From NCBI RefSeq assembly GCF_003590335.1, contig NZ_MIET01000035.1, forward strand, positions 81,840-145,839: a stretch of DNA of 64,000 bases. The letters run 5' to 3'. This document shows, in pieces, positions 47,666-56,974 of this stretch. This stretch comes from Pseudoalteromonas sp. MSK9-3 (GTDB lineage: Bacteria > Pseudomonadota > Gammaproteobacteria > Enterobacterales > Alteromonadaceae). The notes beneath the pieces were generated by a model. That model was not told the origin of the DNA, ran no database searches, and was given only the letters and a program-made list of their open reading frames with translations. Within the stretch, counting starts at the first letter, position 1. Each line of letters opens with the position of its first letter. The position numbers were made by a program, and so were the translations under genes.

Positions 47666-49612
47666 ATGGAGCATGAGCAGCAACTGCTTCAAAGCTTATC
47701 GCAACATTTTGGATTTGCCACTTTTCGAACAGGGCAACAACAAACAATTAGCCAATTGCTCGCAGACCACTCGTCTCTGGCCATATTTCCAACGGGATCT
47801 GGTAAGTCTCTTTGCTATCAATTAACCGCATTGCATTTACCTAACCTCACGTTAGTGGTATCTCCTTTATTGGCTTTAATGCAAGACCAAATAGAGTTTT
47901 TACAGCGCAAAGGGATTGCAGCCGCCAGTTTAGACTCCACGCAATCAAAAGCGCAAAGCCAAGCGGTTATGCAGGGGATCAGAAAAGGTGAAATAAAGAT
48001 ACTTATGGTGTCGGTTGAGCGGTTCAAAAATGAACGCTTCCGAGAATTTATTAAGCAAGTGCCAGTATCTATGATGGTGGTGGACGAAGCACATTGCATT
48101 TCAGAATGGGGCCATAACTTTCGACCTGATTATCTAAAGTTGCCAGAATATCGACGCGCATTAAATATTCCGCTGGTTTTGCTTTTAACGGCAACCGCGA
48201 CGAAGAAAGTAAAAAATGATATGGCAGAAAAGTTCCATATTGAGCCGCAGCACATTGTTCAAACTGGCTTTTATCGTTCGAATTTAGATATTAATGTGTT
48301 AGCACACAACGAAGATGAAAAAATACCTTACTTAGTGCGTTCTATTAAAGAACAGACTGGATCAGGAATTGTGTACGTCACATTGCAGCAGCAAGCTGAA
48401 CAAGTGGCTAAGCAACTACAAGCCGCAGGTATTAAAGCGGCTGCCTATCACGCAGGGTTAGGTGATGACACTCGGCAAAGCGTTCAAAAAGCATTTATGC
48501 AAAACCAACAGCAGGTTGTTGTAGCTACGATTGCTTTTGGCATGGGCGTAGATAAGTCAGATATTCGATTTGTGATTCATTTTGATTTACCAAAATCGAT
48601 TGAAAACTATAGCCAAGAAATAGGGCGAGCGGGCAGAGACGGCGCACCCTCACGATGCACTGTTTTAGCTAACCTTGATGGCATTGCCACCGTTGAAAAT
48701 TTTGTTTATGGCGATACACCGGAATTATCTGGTATACAAACGGTCATTGATACGATAAGCACTGAAGAACAACACGGGCGCTGGGATATGCAAGAGCTGG
48801 CATTATCTAAGACCAGTAATATTCGTGTGTTGGCGTTAAAAACATTGTTAGTACAATTGGAAATACAAGGTGTGCTTACGGCGCAGTATGCCTATTATGC
48901 AGATTTTCGTGTTAAGTTATTACAAAGTGAACAGAAAATTTACGCAAAGTTTAACCCTGAGCGTCAGCAGTTTTTAGCACAAGTGTTTTCGGCTATACAA
49001 TTTAAAAAAGTATGGGGAACGGTCGATATTTCCGCATTGGTCGCACAGGGTGTTAATAGAGAGCGGGTCGTATCGGCACTTGACTATTTACATGAACAAG
49101 GTCTGGTTGAGCTAGAAAGTAAACGCGTTATGCAAGTTTATGAGGTTAATAGAGCATTGCTTGACCAGCCTGGTCTAGTTGAGCAACTTTATGGTTATTT
49201 TAAGTCGAAAGAGCACAGTGAATTAAAGCGAATCGGCGCGATGATCCGGTTTTTTGAGTTAGACCGCTGTTTAAGTGCAAATTTGGCCAAGTATTTTGAT
49301 GATACCAATGTACCCGAGGCGTGTGGTCACTGTAGTGTGTGTCATGGCGCGGTTGCTACCTTAGTTGAAAGCACCAAACGCACTTTGCCGACGGATGAAC
49401 ATATACGGACGGTTGTATTTGGTTTACAAAAGCATTTGCAAAATGGCGCTCAGTCGGTCAGCTCCGATACCATACTGCGATTTTTAACGGGTGTTACTAC
49501 CCCTTTATTTACCAAGTATAAATTGAAGCAGCTGCCTGGTTTTGCATGTTGTGAAGGGCAAAGGTACTCAGTGATCACTGATAAAATTCGCCAGCTAGGG
49601 TTTGCAAACTAA
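47666..49612 (+). CDS. RecQ-family ATP-dependent DNA helicase
   Basis: 648 aa from the ATG at 47666; an in-frame ATG at 47621 would add 15 residues, and neither has a strong ribosome-binding site. F-R-T-G-Q-Q-Q-T is the RecQ motif 0; Walker A is T-G-S-G-K-S; motif II is D-E-A-H with the aromatic-rich loop C-I-S-E-W-G-H-N-F-R-P-D-Y; motif VI is Q-E-I-G-R-A-G-R-D-G. Unlike E. coli RecQ, the zinc-binding Cys cluster (C-G-H-C-S-V-C) is near the C-terminus after ~200 residues of winged-helix-like sequence, and no HRDC domain is seen. Probably an accessory 3'-5' repair helicase. Confidence 0.88.
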   Translation: MEHEQQLLQSLSQHFGFATFRTGQQQTISQLLADHSSLAIFPTGSGKSLCYQLTALHLPNLTLVVSPLLALMQDQIEFLQRKGIAAASLDSTQSKAQSQAVMQGIRKGEIKILMVSVERFKNERFREFIKQVPVSMMVVDEAHCISEWGHNFRPDYLKLPEYRRALNIPLVLLLTATATKKVKNDMAEKFHIEPQHIVQTGFYRSNLDINVLAHNEDEKIPYLVRSIKEQTGSGIVYVTLQQQAEQVAKQLQAAGIKAAAYHAGLGDDTRQSVQKAFMQNQQQVVVATIAFGMGVDKSDIRFVIHFDLPKSIENYSQEIGRAGRDGAPSRCTVLANLDGIATVENFVYGDTPELSGIQTVIDTISTEEQHGRWDMQELALSKTSNIRVLALKTLLVQLEIQGVLTAQYAYYADFRVKLLQSEQKIYAKFNPERQQFLAQVFSAIQFKKVWGTVDISALVAQGVNRERVVSALDYLHEQGLVELESKRVMQVYEVNRALLDQPGLVEQLYGYFKSKEHSELKRIGAMIRFFELDRCLSANLAKYFDDTNVPEACGHCSVCHGAVATLVESTKRTLPTDEHIRTVVFGLQKHLQNGAQSVSSDTILRFLTGVTTPLFTKYKLKQLPGFACCEGQRYSVITDKIRQLGFAN

Positions 49613-49697
49613 TAATAAACATGGAGAAATCAGGCTCTATTCAGCTGACGCTGGGTAGTATGCCTCGTTATACTATTTACTTATAATATGGAGCACT

Positions 49698-50117
49698 ATG
49701 AAACTTTTGACTTTTTCTTTTTGGCTGACGTTAATATTTGCTACAGGTAACGCCGTTGCTGAAAATGATGTATATAATTTTGATACAATACAAACGTTAA
49801 TGCCCGCCAGTGCTTTTGAAAATGACGCCCGAATTTATCCTAAACCAAGTGAGTTTAGCATTGTTAGAGCGATCCCTATGAGTACACAAGCTGGTGAGAG
49901 GGCAGCTTTAGTGGTGATCAAAAATATGGCATCAGGGCAGAGGATTTTTGATACCAAACATATCGTGGCAATTATGGCTGATGGTACACGGGTATTTGGC
50001 AATTTAACCGACGCTAGAGTTAAGCTAGCAGGTCATGAACAAACAACAATTAAACTCGAATTTGGCCCGTTTGATTATCCTATTGTGAGTCTATATACAT
50101 CTGAAAGTGAATCATAA
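49698..50117 (+). CDS. Uncharacterised exported protein
   Basis: 139 aa with a signal peptide ending at about A-V-A (residue 21). The mature part is beta-rich (A-L-V-V-I-K-N, H-I-V-A-I-M-A-D-G-T, T-I-K-L-E-F-G-P-F) and looks like a single Ig-like domain without catalytic residues. GGAG precedes the ATG. It ends 6 bp before anmK, so the two genes are probably co-transcribed. Confidence 0.7.
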   Translation: MKLLTFSFWLTLIFATGNAVAENDVYNFDTIQTLMPASAFENDARIYPKPSEFSIVRAIPMSTQAGERAALVVIKNMASGQRIFDTKHIVAIMADGTRVFGNLTDARVKLAGHEQTTIKLEFGPFDYPIVSLYTSESES

Positions 50118-50123
50118 CCGCTT

Positions 50124-51338
50124 ATGCATAATCATATAAAAAGGTTGGTTGAAAGCGCAGAAAAAGAAAGTCGTTTAATCATCGGGTTAATGAGTGGCAC
50201 GTCACTAGATGGGTTAGACATCGCTTTATGTGACATCAGGGGTTGTGGCACGGCAACCCAAGTGAAAGTATTACAGTTTACGACCTGTGAATACCCCGAA
50301 CACGTTAAAGAAAAAGTGAGACAAGTGTTTGCGAAATCGCTGGTCGATTTAGAGTATTTGACACTGCTCAATGGATGGTTAGGTAATTATCATGGCCAGC
50401 TCATTGTTGATACGTTGGCACACTGGGGCATTGCAAACCATGACATTGACGTGATTGCCAGTCATGGACAGACGATATATCACTGCCCAGTACATCAGCA
50501 TAAGTACAGTGAATTTGGCAATGGTACATTACAAATTGCTGATGCAGATCATATAGCTGTTGCAACACACATTACGACCCTATCTGATTTTAGGCAAAAG
50601 CACATTGCCGCTGGCGGAGAAGGCGCACCACTTGCACATTATGGGGATTACTATTACTTCAGCAGTAAAAAAGAGCACCGTCTTTTACTCAATATTGGTG
50701 GAATTGCGAACCTTACATGGCTACCTAAGAATTGTGCATTCTCAGACGTATTATGCTCCGATATAGGCGCTGGAAATACGATTATGGATGCCTACATGCA
50801 GCGACATTTTCAGGTAATGTATGATCAAAATGGTGAGGTTGCTAAGTCAGGGAAAGTAAATCAAGCGTTACTCGATAGCTTAATGGCGGCTACTTTTATT
50901 AAACGAGATATGCCAAAAACAACAGGGCCAGAAGTATTTAATTTAGTATTATTGAGTCAAGCTCAAACAAGCAGTAACACCGACCATTTATCGCATAATG
51001 ACGTGATGGCAACATTAAATATGTTTAGTGCAAAGGTCATTGCAGAGCACATTACCTTACTCTCATCTGATGTAACACAGGTGAATGAGCCAGTGAATGT
51101 GTACGTCAGTGGCGGGGGGTATCATAATACGTTATTGATGGCGCAGGTGAGAGCACAGCTGTCGAGCGATTATAACGTGTTGAGCAGTCAAGCGTTAGGC
51201 ATAAGCCCCGATGCAAAAGAAGCGGTGTTATTCGCCATGTTAGCCAATGAGACTCTGGTCGGTGAAAGTACCTCAGTAAAAGGTGAAAGCAAGCAAAGCC
51301 AACCTATTACGATGGGCAAAATAAGCTTTCCGGATTAA
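50124..51338 (+). CDS. anmK: Anhydro-N-acetylmuramic acid kinase
   Basis: 404 aa. I-I-G-L-M-S-G-T-S-L-D-G-L-D near the start is the family signature. I-A-S-H-G-Q-T-I, L-N-I-G-G-I-A-N-L-T and V-Y-V-S-G-G-G-Y-H-N are the further ATP- and sugar-binding blocks. It converts 1,6-anhydro-MurNAc to MurNAc-6-phosphate in the cytoplasm during cell-wall recycling. The first ~18 residues extend past the usual start, so the true start may be slightly downstream. The 3' end overlaps the convergent gene by 4 bp. Confidence 0.95.
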   Translation: MHNHIKRLVESAEKESRLIIGLMSGTSLDGLDIALCDIRGCGTATQVKVLQFTTCEYPEHVKEKVRQVFAKSLVDLEYLTLLNGWLGNYHGQLIVDTLAHWGIANHDIDVIASHGQTIYHCPVHQHKYSEFGNGTLQIADADHIAVATHITTLSDFRQKHIAAGGEGAPLAHYGDYYYFSSKKEHRLLLNIGGIANLTWLPKNCAFSDVLCSDIGAGNTIMDAYMQRHFQVMYDQNGEVAKSGKVNQALLDSLMAATFIKRDMPKTTGPEVFNLVLLSQAQTSSNTDHLSHNDVMATLNMFSAKVIAEHITLLSSDVTQVNEPVNVYVSGGGYHNTLLMAQVRAQLSSDYNVLSSQALGISPDAKEAVLFAMLANETLVGESTSVKGESKQSQPITMGKISFPD

Positions 51339-51811
51339 AAGACTGAAAGCAATGAGGTCAGCACACTAGCTGCATGTCGCTTTGCTGTTTTGGCCCATAC
51401 ACGGCCAAAAAAAGGTGTGTGAACATGGGTTTTAATGTTGAGCGGGTTATATATTTTTGCATTGAACTCTGCGGTGTTTTTTATTGTGTTATATATACCT
51501 AATAAATTCAGTTGCAATACATACTCACCACTTGAACCATACCCCGTTAAGCATAACTCAACATACCCGGCATCTAATGCGTTTTTAGTTAAGGTTACTT
51601 CAGCACTAAAACTGGCATCACGGCCTGTTACAGAGGTTGCAGACAAAGAGATGCTATCACCACAAATCGCATCATTAGGTAGCATACATTTAATGATCAC
51701 CCCAGACTTTTGGTAATTTAGCGTTAACGTGTCGTACTGCATTGTTTCGATACGTGTATGTTCATCTAAGGAACGCGCAGCAAAACTAAGCCTGAGAGGC
51801 GGGTGGTTCAT
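51335..51811 (-). CDS. Uncharacterised small protein, PilZ-like possibility
   Basis: 158 aa, no signal peptide or membrane segment. Beta-rich with D-T-L-T-L-N-Y-Q-K-S-G-V, S-L-S-A-T-S-V-T-G-R and V-E-L-C-L-T-G-Y-G-S-S-G. The overall look recalls a PilZ-type barrel, but the R-x-x-x-R and D/N-x-S-x-x-G motifs needed for c-di-GMP binding are not present in a recognisable order, so I make no claim. Weak ribosome-binding site. The 3' end overlaps anmK by 4 bp. Confidence 0.55.
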   Translation of the reverse strand: MNHPPLRLSFAARSLDEHTRIETMQYDTLTLNYQKSGVIIKCMLPNDAICGDSISLSATSVTGRDASFSAEVTLTKNALDAGYVELCLTGYGSSGEYVLQLNLLGIYNTIKNTAEFNAKIYNPLNIKTHVHTPFFGRVWAKTAKRHAASVLTSLLSVF

Positions 51812-51960
51812 GACGTAAGTAGGTCTCTTTATATTTAATCACTGTATTATTGATCGTCAACATGACAATTTTATGACTTTAAGTGCAATAATACATCGAG
51901 ATGGTTGAAAGCATCTATTTTGGCAAGTTCTAGCTTGTTTCTAAGTGAGGTGAGTCATAA

Positions 51961-51999
51961 ATTATGTGCCAAGCATCAATATTTTGCATGGCACATAAT
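51961..51999. terminator. Long hairpin downstream of the DUF4153 gene
   Basis: ATTATGTGCCA pairs perfectly with TGGCACATAAT, with an inner GCA/TGC pairing. It lies 45 bp after the DUF4153 stop and is followed on the minus strand by TTTATG. The plus-strand frame crossing this area (51905-52210) is a shadow. Confidence 0.6.
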
Positions 52000-52044
52000 G
52001 AATGCCGCGTCAGGGTTTAATGGTAAAACAGGTGAATACGATGC

Positions 52045-53796
52045 TCACCTAACTTGCATCGTTTCACCATTGACAATAATGTCTTTAAACTTGGGCTCTT
52101 GGGTTGTGTACTGCTGTTTAATAAGCGCATCGATCACGTGTTTTTCTATAAATGGGTTTCGACTGTGTGTTACATCCATGCTTTTTTCCAACCAGTTTCC
52201 GTCAAGCTGATAAAACAAGACATATTCAAAATAATACTCAAAATGAGCAATCAAAATATACTCTTTTTGGGTGTCGCCATGTATATCGGCGGCGATAATA
52301 TCTAACTTTTTACTGTTAAAAAGGTGTGTGTTTGTATGTTTAGCATAGCTTTGAATCCTACTGAGTAGTGGCTGAGGAAGCTGTTCGATAGACAAATACG
52401 CATTGGGTTGCAGCAAAGTCGTTACATCTAATTGTTCAATATTGGGGTTGCCATAGGGGTTTGTTACGCGCTTAAGTACAGCTTCAATACGTGTATTGAG
52501 CGCAGGGTTAGTGTTACCGTACTCTTGTTGCAGCCGCTTGAGCGCTTCATTTCCTGGGCGCCCTAGGTTAAAGGCAAAGTAGTCTAAATCGACGTCATTA
52601 ATATCAATATGACCAGATTCAATCTGTGCGAGCTGGCTAGAGACAGACAGTTTTCTGAAATCTAATAAAGGAGATTGTGTTGCTAAAAGGGCTGCGACTA
52701 AGGTTAACCCCAATTTGGTGTTGATATTGCCTAAATAGGTATACCACTTAACCTTATATTTGATAATAGCGGCGCTATAACAGATGAAATAAGCTGCCAC
52801 AAATGTCCAGATAAAGATTGCCCATAAACGATCGACAGATAGCCCATATTGCTCAATTCTTTGGTATAGCCCATAACCACTTATCGCAACGTACACTGGC
52901 AGGAATATAACGCCGAGCGTTAAAGCAATTCGTGTCCAATGATGCTTTAGCAATTGACCTTCGCTGCTTTGTAGCGCGGTATTAAGGGTCAGCAAAATGG
53001 CAATGAGTAAGGTAAATATCAGCGCACTGCCGCCATTGTCCCAAATTGGTTGCAGACCTTGAAAAAGTAATGCAACTAAAAAGAGGGAGCTTAACATGAC
53101 AAGAAGCGGTAACAATGCCAACGACAAAACTTGAATTAACCGATTGACAGTATTGACCACACTGGCATTGTCTCTCACTTTAAGTACGCCAAGGGTATGG
53201 CTTAAAGTCAGCATTGGATAGAAAAACCACGGTTCGTAAAATAGTCGTTGGAATACAGTGATGTTGATAGCTGCAAATAATTCAGCCCAAAGCATTAAAA
53301 TTAGCCACATTACAAGGGTAAATAATGCGGCAAAAAAGAGAGTGATAAATAGGTGACAAGCACGCTGAATAAGTAGACTGTAATCAATAGAGCACTTTTT
53401 AGAGTCGTTGATGAGGGCTTGGCTGAATAGGAGTACTTTAAAAACAACTACCGTCATTACAAGACCATATGTGAAGCTGTACATGCCCAAAGAATCACTG
53501 CTGAGACTGGCGATTTGACTGCCTGTGTAAGCACCTAAAGCAGCGCAAAATAACGTGAATAGGCTTATGAACCAGTAGGTCTTGCGAGTTGTTTGTTGGG
53601 TTATACCGTAAATACTTAGAGTAGGAAAAATGATGGCAACAGAGTAGCAGGCAAATAGGACAGCGGGTGATTCTGCTATGATCCATTTAAACTCAAGAGC
53701 TTGATGTAATAGAAGAAGAGCAAGCCCTTGTAGTAAAGCAATGAGCAGTAAGCTTTTGTATTGTATTTTTGTGAGTTCGGAATGATTTGATATCAT
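52045..53796 (-). CDS. DUF4153-family integral membrane protein
   Basis: 583 aa from the ATG at 53796, with AAGGA 6 nt upstream. About 11 hydrophobic segments fill residues 15-360, followed by a ~215-residue soluble domain. The pattern and phrases such as W-A-E-L-F-A-A-I-N-I and F-Y-E-P-W-F-F-Y-P fit DUF4153. The soluble part has repeated D-I-N-D-V-D-L-D-Y-F-A-F and L-K-R-L-Q-Q-E-Y-G segments. Function unknown; no partner nearby. The 67-bp gap to the upstream solute-binding gene allows co-transcription. Confidence 0.8.
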   Translation of the reverse strand: MISNHSELTKIQYKSLLLIALLQGLALLLLHQALEFKWIIAESPAVLFACYSVAIIFPTLSIYGITQQTTRKTYWFISLFTLFCAALGAYTGSQIASLSSDSLGMYSFTYGLVMTVVVFKVLLFSQALINDSKKCSIDYSLLIQRACHLFITLFFAALFTLVMWLILMLWAELFAAINITVFQRLFYEPWFFYPMLTLSHTLGVLKVRDNASVVNTVNRLIQVLSLALLPLLVMLSSLFLVALLFQGLQPIWDNGGSALIFTLLIAILLTLNTALQSSEGQLLKHHWTRIALTLGVIFLPVYVAISGYGLYQRIEQYGLSVDRLWAIFIWTFVAAYFICYSAAIIKYKVKWYTYLGNINTKLGLTLVAALLATQSPLLDFRKLSVSSQLAQIESGHIDINDVDLDYFAFNLGRPGNEALKRLQQEYGNTNPALNTRIEAVLKRVTNPYGNPNIEQLDVTTLLQPNAYLSIEQLPQPLLSRIQSYAKHTNTHLFNSKKLDIIAADIHGDTQKEYILIAHFEYYFEYVLFYQLDGNWLEKSMDVTHSRNPFIEKHVIDALIKQQYTTQEPKFKDIIVNGETMQVR

Positions 53797-53869
53797 ACAC
53801 AATCCTTGTTTTATCTTATTGCAGCATAGTAAATGCTGGCAGGTTAATCGATTATGAATTGCTCCCTAA

Positions 53870-54697
53870 TTAATTATTCAAATATTTTTTGGTGGTGAGT
53901 CGAGCCTTATATTGGTTGGTGAGTGTTTCTATTCGGCTTTTATTGTTGATTATGGCGAGATTGAACTCACGTAATTTTTTTTCGCTGAACATGCCTGGGC
54001 GCAACATGTAGTGCACTGGGTTGCTGTGAACCGTGATGTGAGTTGCCCGCACGCTGTGACTAAGCTGCGTGTTATTTTTTATCAGGTAAGCACCACTGAG
54101 TAAATCTTCTACGGCAAAATTAACACGTTTATGTTTTATCAACTCAAAACGGTCGATTGATTCACTTAATTCGATAACACAATCTGTACATTGTGCTTGA
54201 AAGTGACTGAATGCAGGTCCGTATACACTGCCTCTGTTAATGGCCACAATCGCGTTATTAAGGGCAAGTGGTAATCTGCCCTCTGGGCTTTTTTGAAGAG
54301 GTTGTTGTGATATATGGCTAAATAACTGCATAATTTCAGTCCGATAGGCGACGCTAAACTCTGCAAACCCTCGGCGATTAGAAGTGTAGCTTGCAGCAAA
54401 AATGAGGTCGACATGGTCTTTTTTAAATTCGCTAAATGCTCGACTCGACGAGGGTAAAGTCACATAGTTCCAGCAAATGTTTACGTCTTGGAGTAATAAC
54501 TCTATTATTTCAATATCAAGCCCTTTAAATACGCTATTTTCTTTATAAGAGTAAGGCGGCCAATCATTAGCGGCACTGATGGTTATGGTTTTTTCGCAGA
54601 CGTGTTCTTTGGCTTGCAGTAACGATGTACACCCTAGTATGAACAGGCATATAAACATGCGCTTTATGTGGCTTACGCTGAGTTTTTGTGTACGCAT
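53870..54697 (-). CDS. Periplasmic solute-binding protein, family 3 type (paralogue of 45103-45900)
   Basis: 275 aa with a signal peptide ending L-L-Q-A-K. I-S-A-A-N-D-W-P-P-Y-S-Y, G-L-D-I-E-I-I-E-L-L, L-P-S-S-S-R-A-F-S-E-F and D-H-V-D-L-I-F-A-A-S-Y match the family 3 fold and align with the protein at 45103-45900. Cys pairs (V-C-E-K and I-C-W-N; Q-C-T-D-C) suggest disulfides. No transporter genes adjoin it. Ligand may be an amino acid or small polar metabolite. Confidence 0.82.
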   Translation of the reverse strand: MRTQKLSVSHIKRMFICLFILGCTSLLQAKEHVCEKTITISAANDWPPYSYKENSVFKGLDIEIIELLLQDVNICWNYVTLPSSSRAFSEFKKDHVDLIFAASYTSNRRGFAEFSVAYRTEIMQLFSHISQQPLQKSPEGRLPLALNNAIVAINRGSVYGPAFSHFQAQCTDCVIELSESIDRFELIKHKRVNFAVEDLLSGAYLIKNNTQLSHSVRATHITVHSNPVHYMLRPGMFSEKKLREFNLAIINNKSRIETLTNQYKARLTTKKYLNN

Positions 54698-54865
54698 TAT
54701 TGGCCTTTATATGATCAGTTCTGTTACTCAGTAAGAAAATATCTTTATTTACCTAGCAGCCGAAATTTAACCTTTATTTTTAGAGCTTTACGTGAGTGAG
54801 TATAATAAATATGCCACATTTATTAAACTCACTCAAGCTTATAAAAGCACAGTTGTTGGGCCTAT

Positions 54866-56818
54866 TTAGTCAATGCGGAATCGACCCACTAGGTTGTCTA
54901 ACCCATCTGCTAAATCAACAAGTTGAGTTGCGCCTTCAGATAGGCTATCTGTTGACTGGCTCACCTGCGCGACGGATGCTGTTACCCCTTGAATTTGATT
55001 GTGAGTTTCACTGGCTGACACACCTTGTTGACTGGCCTCTTGGGCGATGGTTGCTATTAACGCTTTCACTTTAGTTACACTGTTTGCAATGTCATCAAAC
55101 GCTTGGTGTGCTTGTTCAGATTGAGTAATTGCATCATTGGAAGCACTGACGCTTTGGGTCATTTTTTCGGATACAGCGCGAGTTTGATCGATTAACTTCG
55201 TTAAAACTTGCTCAATTTCTTGTGTTGCATCATGTGAGCGTTGGGCGAGCGTTCTTACTTCGTCAGCAACAACGGCAAAGCCTCTACCTTGTTCACCTGC
55301 TCTAGCGGCTTCAATGGCAGCATTGAGTGCTAGTAAGTTGGTTTGCTCTGCTATACCACGTATAACGCTTAAAATGTTGGTAATGTTGTTACTTTCACTT
55401 TCTAATTGGCTCATTGCAGCGGCTGAACCACTTAATGAGCTATTAAGTTGAGCCACTTGTGTGACGGTATTGCCGATTAGTTGGTTACCAGTATGTGTAC
55501 ATTCATCTGTTTGAGCTATTTCACTGAGAGACTCTTGGCAATTTTGACTCACAATATGCGCCATGTTGTTTACTGACTCTGTGTTGTGAGCTGCTTGATT
55601 TGCGGTGTCTGACTGGTTGTGGCATTGGGTTCTAATGTCTGATATTTGTGTTTCAAAATGGTGGGCAGCATCGTTTAATGAGTGTGCATTATATTGAATG
55701 TCTTTCACGAGGACGTTGATAGAATTTAAAAACTGATTAAACCAAGTGGCGAGTTCACTTATCTCGTCATTACCAATCACTTGGAGCCTTTTCGATAAGT
55801 TGCCTTCACCCTGTGCTATATCTCTTAACCCATCCGATACACGTTCAATCGGATAAACAATTTTGTTTGCCAGTACCACTGCGATGATACCAAATATCAC
55901 TAACATTATGAGTGCGATTATACTGATACTCACTGACATGCTATAGGCAGAAGATAAGATCTCATCTTCGTCAATAATGGCCACAAAACGCCAGTTTAAG
56001 GCATCAGACTTATAGGGTTTTGCTGTGACTGTTTTATCACCCGTTTCAATGGTTAAAAATGACTTATCTCCCTTAGAATTTAACGATTGATATAAAGGCG
56101 AGTTAAGTTCTTTAATATTTTTGAAGTTATTATCTGGATTTTTTGGGTCGGCGAGTATGACCCCATTACCATCCATTAAAACTAAATAACCCGTTTCACC
56201 TAAACGAATGTTGCTGACGATGTCAGTGAGTGTAGACAAGGTCACATCTAACGACTGTACACCGGCAAATGCACCATCTTTATATATTCCGGTTGCTACT
56301 GACACCATAGCTTGCCCTGTAACACCTTGGTAAGGTTCAGTCACAATCACGTCGCGTGGTGTTTTCTTGGCATTTTTGTACCAAGGGCGTTGTCGGGGGT
56401 CATAATTGCCAAGGGGTTCTGCTGGGTATTGGATAAACCCCCCTTGCTCTGAACCTAAGTAAACGAACAGCAGTTCTTCGTGGGTGATGCCAAATGCGGT
56501 AAATAACTCAAATATCTCGCCTTCTTGTGAGCCATTTTCTAAAGGAGACATCATTCGCTCAGGGCCCATATAACTGCTTACGTTGTTGGGTAAATTACTC
56601 ACCACTTTACTTTGTGCAAGAAAGCGGGCGTTATTCTTCATTTGCTCAAAGAAAAGGACAAAGGTATTTTCAACTTGGCGTATTTCGTTACTAGACGAGT
56701 CTAAAAAGCGCTCTAAAGATTCTTGCTTCGTTTGTGAAATGCTCACCAATGAAATGGCTAAAATGGGCACTATCACCGTTAATAAAAAACTCATAATGAG
56801 CTTCTGGCGCATTCTCAT
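54866..56818 (-). CDS. dCache-domain methyl-accepting chemotaxis protein
   Basis: 650 aa. A transmembrane helix at about residues 10-30, a periplasmic double-Cache domain (about 40-285, with R-Q-R-P-W-Y-K-N-A and D-V-T-L-S-T-L), a second helix (about 293-315), HAMP (about 316-370) and a cytoplasmic signalling domain with E-Q-T-N-L-L-A-L-N-A-A-I-E-A-A-R-A-G-E-Q-G-R-G-F. R-x-W-Y with D is the layout of amino-acid-type dCache pockets, but the key binding motif is incomplete here. AGGAG precedes the ATG. Single gene. Confidence 0.93.
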   Translation of the reverse strand: MRMRQKLIMSFLLTVIVPILAISLVSISQTKQESLERFLDSSSNEIRQVENTFVLFFEQMKNNARFLAQSKVVSNLPNNVSSYMGPERMMSPLENGSQEGEIFELFTAFGITHEELLFVYLGSEQGGFIQYPAEPLGNYDPRQRPWYKNAKKTPRDVIVTEPYQGVTGQAMVSVATGIYKDGAFAGVQSLDVTLSTLTDIVSNIRLGETGYLVLMDGNGVILADPKNPDNNFKNIKELNSPLYQSLNSKGDKSFLTIETGDKTVTAKPYKSDALNWRFVAIIDEDEILSSAYSMSVSISIIALIMLVIFGIIAVVLANKIVYPIERVSDGLRDIAQGEGNLSKRLQVIGNDEISELATWFNQFLNSINVLVKDIQYNAHSLNDAAHHFETQISDIRTQCHNQSDTANQAAHNTESVNNMAHIVSQNCQESLSEIAQTDECTHTGNQLIGNTVTQVAQLNSSLSGSAAAMSQLESESNNITNILSVIRGIAEQTNLLALNAAIEAARAGEQGRGFAVVADEVRTLAQRSHDATQEIEQVLTKLIDQTRAVSEKMTQSVSASNDAITQSEQAHQAFDDIANSVTKVKALIATIAQEASQQGVSASETHNQIQGVTASVAQVSQSTDSLSEGATQLVDLADGLDNLVGRFRID

Positions 56819-56974
56819 CTGATACTCCTGCGACTGTGTGATGTTTGGTTACATTTGTTATGTGTTTATGTGTAACTTTATAAATTATACACACAATCGC
56901 AGATTTATCTGATTTTGTACAAGTATTTGCAATAAAATAGTTAAGTTTTAGTTCGCGCTTAGCCATATGTATAC

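Noticed and set aside
51905..52305. Two plus-strand frames of 83 and 101 codons
   Set aside because: Antisense to the 3' end of the DUF4153 gene and crossing its terminator-like hairpin.
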